A DNA stretch of 64,000 bases from Pantoea trifolii (GTDB lineage: Bacteria; Pseudomonadota; Gammaproteobacteria; Enterobacterales; Enterobacteriaceae). Below, one piece after another: positions 62,478 through 64,000 of this stretch. The notes beneath the pieces are model-generated. The model was given only the letters and a program-made list of their open reading frames with translations. It made no database searches and had not been told where the DNA came from. Location: positions 1,736,001-1,800,000 of the forward strand of contig NZ_JANIET010000001.1 of the NCBI RefSeq assembly GCF_024506435.1, in the 5' to 3' direction. Both the position numbers and the translations under genes were made by a program. Each line of letters opens with the position of its first letter. Positions within the stretch are counted from its first letter, which is position 1.

Positions 62478-63998
62478 ATGCAACAGCCTCAACATGACGT
62501 GATTATTGAAACCCGCAACGTGTCGCGCATCTATCCCGGCGTCACCGCGCTGGATCAGGTCAATTACCGCGTCTATCGCAACAAAGTGAACGTGCTGATT
62601 GGCGAAAACGGCGCGGGCAAATCCACCATGATGAAAATGCTGGCTGGCGTGGAGATCCCCTCATCGGGCGAGATTCTGCTGGACGGCGCAGCCGTGTCGC
62701 TGAGCTCCACACATCAGGCGGAAAAACTGGGCATCAGCATTATCTTTCAGGAGCTGAACCTGTTTCCCAACATGAACGTGATGGACAACATCTTCATGGC
62801 CAATGAGTTTTTCCAGCGCGGTGTGATTAACGAGAAGTACCAATATTCACTGGCCAAAGCGCTGCTGGAACGGCTGGAACTGGATGTCGATCCTTACGCG
62901 CCGCTGGCTGAACTGGGTATCGGCCATCAGCAGCTGGTGGAAATCGCCCGCGCGCTGTCAAAGGACACGCGCGTGTTGATCATGGATGAACCGACCAGCG
63001 CGCTCAGCCAGTCAGAAGTGAAAGTGCTGTTCAACGTCATCGACCAGCTTAAACGGCGTGGCGTCACCATTATCTATATCTCACATCGACTGGAAGAGCT
63101 GATGGAAATTGGCGATCACATCACCATCTTCCGCGACGGACGCTTTATCAGCGAACGCGAAGTCCGCGACGCCTCGATTCCGTGGATCATCGAGCAGATG
63201 GTGGGCGACAAGAAGAAACACTTCGATTACCAACCGGCGACGCAGGGCGAAACGGTACTCAGCGTCAACGGGCTGACCGCGCTGCATCAAAACGGCGGCT
63301 ACAAGCTCAATGATGTCTCTTTCACGCTGCGCAAAGGCGAAGTGATTGGTATCTACGGCCTGCTGGGCGCGGGACGCACCGAGTTGTTCAAGGGGCTGAT
63401 TGGCATGATGCACTGTCAGTCGGGCAGTGTCAGTCTGAACGGCGAAGCGCTGGAGAAGCGCAGCTTCCAGCAGCGACTGAAAAAAGGTATCGCGCTGGTG
63501 CCGGAAGATCGTCAAACCGAAGGCGTGGTGCAGCTGATGTCGATCACCGCCAACATGACGCTCAGCGATCTCAGTCTGCGCGGCTTCCGCCGCTGCTGGC
63601 GCATGCTCAATCCGCACAAAGAAAAGCACCGCGTCGATGAAATGATTGGCCATCTCGCCATCAAAGTCAGCGATGCCGAATTGCCGATCACCTCCCTAAG
63701 CGGTGGCAATCAGCAAAAAGTGGTGCTGGGCAAAGCTCTGATGACCGGGCCGCAGGTGGTGCTGCTGGATGAGCCGACGCGCGGCATCGATGTGGGCGCC
63801 AAAACCGACGTCTATCACCTGATTGGCAACCTGGCGCAGCAGGGATTAGCGGTGATGTTCTCCTCGTCCGAGCTGGATGAAGTGATGGCGCTGGCTGACC
63901 GCATTCTGGTGATGGCGGATGGTCGTATTACCGCCGATTTACCGCGCGCGGCGGCCACGCGCGAAGCCCTGATTAGCGCCTCAACGCCGCATGATTGA
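62478..63998 (+). CDS. Sugar ABC transporter ATP-binding protein (RbsA type)
   Basis: 506 residues with two ATPase halves. The first has Walker A GENGAGKST, ABC signature-like LGIGHQQLVEIARAL and Walker B VLIMDEPTSAL. The second has the degenerate Walker A GLLGAGRTE, signature LSGGNQQK and Walker B VVLLDEPTRGID, the RbsA/AraG pattern. AAGGAGCG precedes the ATG. The operon continues past the window, where the permease is expected. Confidence 0.93.
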   Translation: MQQPQHDVIIETRNVSRIYPGVTALDQVNYRVYRNKVNVLIGENGAGKSTMMKMLAGVEIPSSGEILLDGAAVSLSSTHQAEKLGISIIFQELNLFPNMNVMDNIFMANEFFQRGVINEKYQYSLAKALLERLELDVDPYAPLAELGIGHQQLVEIARALSKDTRVLIMDEPTSALSQSEVKVLFNVIDQLKRRGVTIIYISHRLEELMEIGDHITIFRDGRFISEREVRDASIPWIIEQMVGDKKKHFDYQPATQGETVLSVNGLTALHQNGGYKLNDVSFTLRKGEVIGIYGLLGAGRTELFKGLIGMMHCQSGSVSLNGEALEKRSFQQRLKKGIALVPEDRQTEGVVQLMSITANMTLSDLSLRGFRRCWRMLNPHKEKHRVDEMIGHLAIKVSDAELPITSLSGGNQQKVVLGKALMTGPQVVLLDEPTRGIDVGAKTDVYHLIGNLAQQGLAVMFSSSELDEVMALADRILVMADGRITADLPRAAATREALISASTPHD

Positions 63999-64000
63999 GC

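Noticed and set aside
1-64000. CRISPR arrays, tRNA or rRNA genes, transposases
   Set aside because: No regularly spaced repeats, no RNA gene signatures and no transposase-like protein were found by eye.

Overview
The window looks like chromosome of a flagellated enterobacterium in the Erwiniaceae (Pantoea- or Erwinia-like). The core proteins (DcuS/DcuR, KatE, OtsBA, FlhDC, MotAB, CheAW, CheRBYZ, UmuDC, YcgZ/AriR) read as close but not identical relatives of the Escherichia coli ones, and the order otsBA - flhDC - motAB - cheAW - chemoreceptors - cheRBYZ is enterobacterial. This is inference from protein recognition; no database was searched. No rRNA, tRNA, transposase, integrase or CRISPR array was seen.

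Layout. 0-2.6 kb: the end of an ApbE-type flavinyltransferase and a C4-dicarboxylate two-component system (dcuSR). 2.7-8.3 kb: single metabolic genes (msrA, flavin reductase, small kinase-like ATPase, nitronate monooxygenase, LysR regulator, acetyltransferase, haloperoxidase-type hydrolase) separated by palindromic repeats. 8.3-20.9 kb: an amidohydrolase-DoxX-MFS operon divergent from a cysteine hydrolase, two XapX membrane proteins, a lone receiver and a 1853-residue kinase-like/ATPase/GAF/PAS/histidine kinase protein, ending with a convergent FixJ-type regulator and a periplasmic OB-fold protein. 21.1-26.9 kb: formaldehyde dehydrogenase-like enzyme, catalase HPII, a CACHE-type diguanylate cyclase and a small coiled-coil protein.

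26.9-35.1 kb is the accessory region. The 3' end of umuC occurs three times. Between the first and second copies lies a higBA locus with a truncated toxin gene. Between the second copy and the intact umuDC operon lies an AT-rich insert of about 5.2 kb carrying a Gabija-like defence pair (OLD-family ATPase/TOPRIM nuclease plus UvrD-like helicase). A third gene for a tiny protein with four 16-residue repeats (4-fold beta-flower type) follows, then a strong terminator. This three-gene unit is the best candidate for a little-described system here.

35.2-43.3 kb: a ymgA/ycgZ/ymgA/ariR connector-protein locus with a TTGTACA-type operator, unknown membrane proteins, FucO-type alcohol dehydrogenase and trehalose synthesis (otsBA). 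43.3-58.8 kb: the motility and chemotaxis block, starting with a 1 kb flhDC control region with a consensus CRP site. It includes three tandem chemoreceptor genes, each with its own predicted sigma-28 promoter; a 104-bp repeat follows the first two receptor genes and cheZ. 58.8-64 kb: a DeoR regulator divergent from a sugar or polyol uptake operon (dehydrogenase, periplasmic binding protein, DUF2291 lipoprotein, RbsA-type ATPase) whose permease lies beyond the window.

Two themes link the genes. One is stress and lifestyle switching (KatE, OtsBA, MsrA, diguanylate cyclase, YcgZ/AriR, flhDC). The other is accretion of defence and toxin-antitoxin modules at the end of umuC. Small palindromes built on GGTCGCCAT or GGTGCGCAT half-sites occupy many intergenic gaps.
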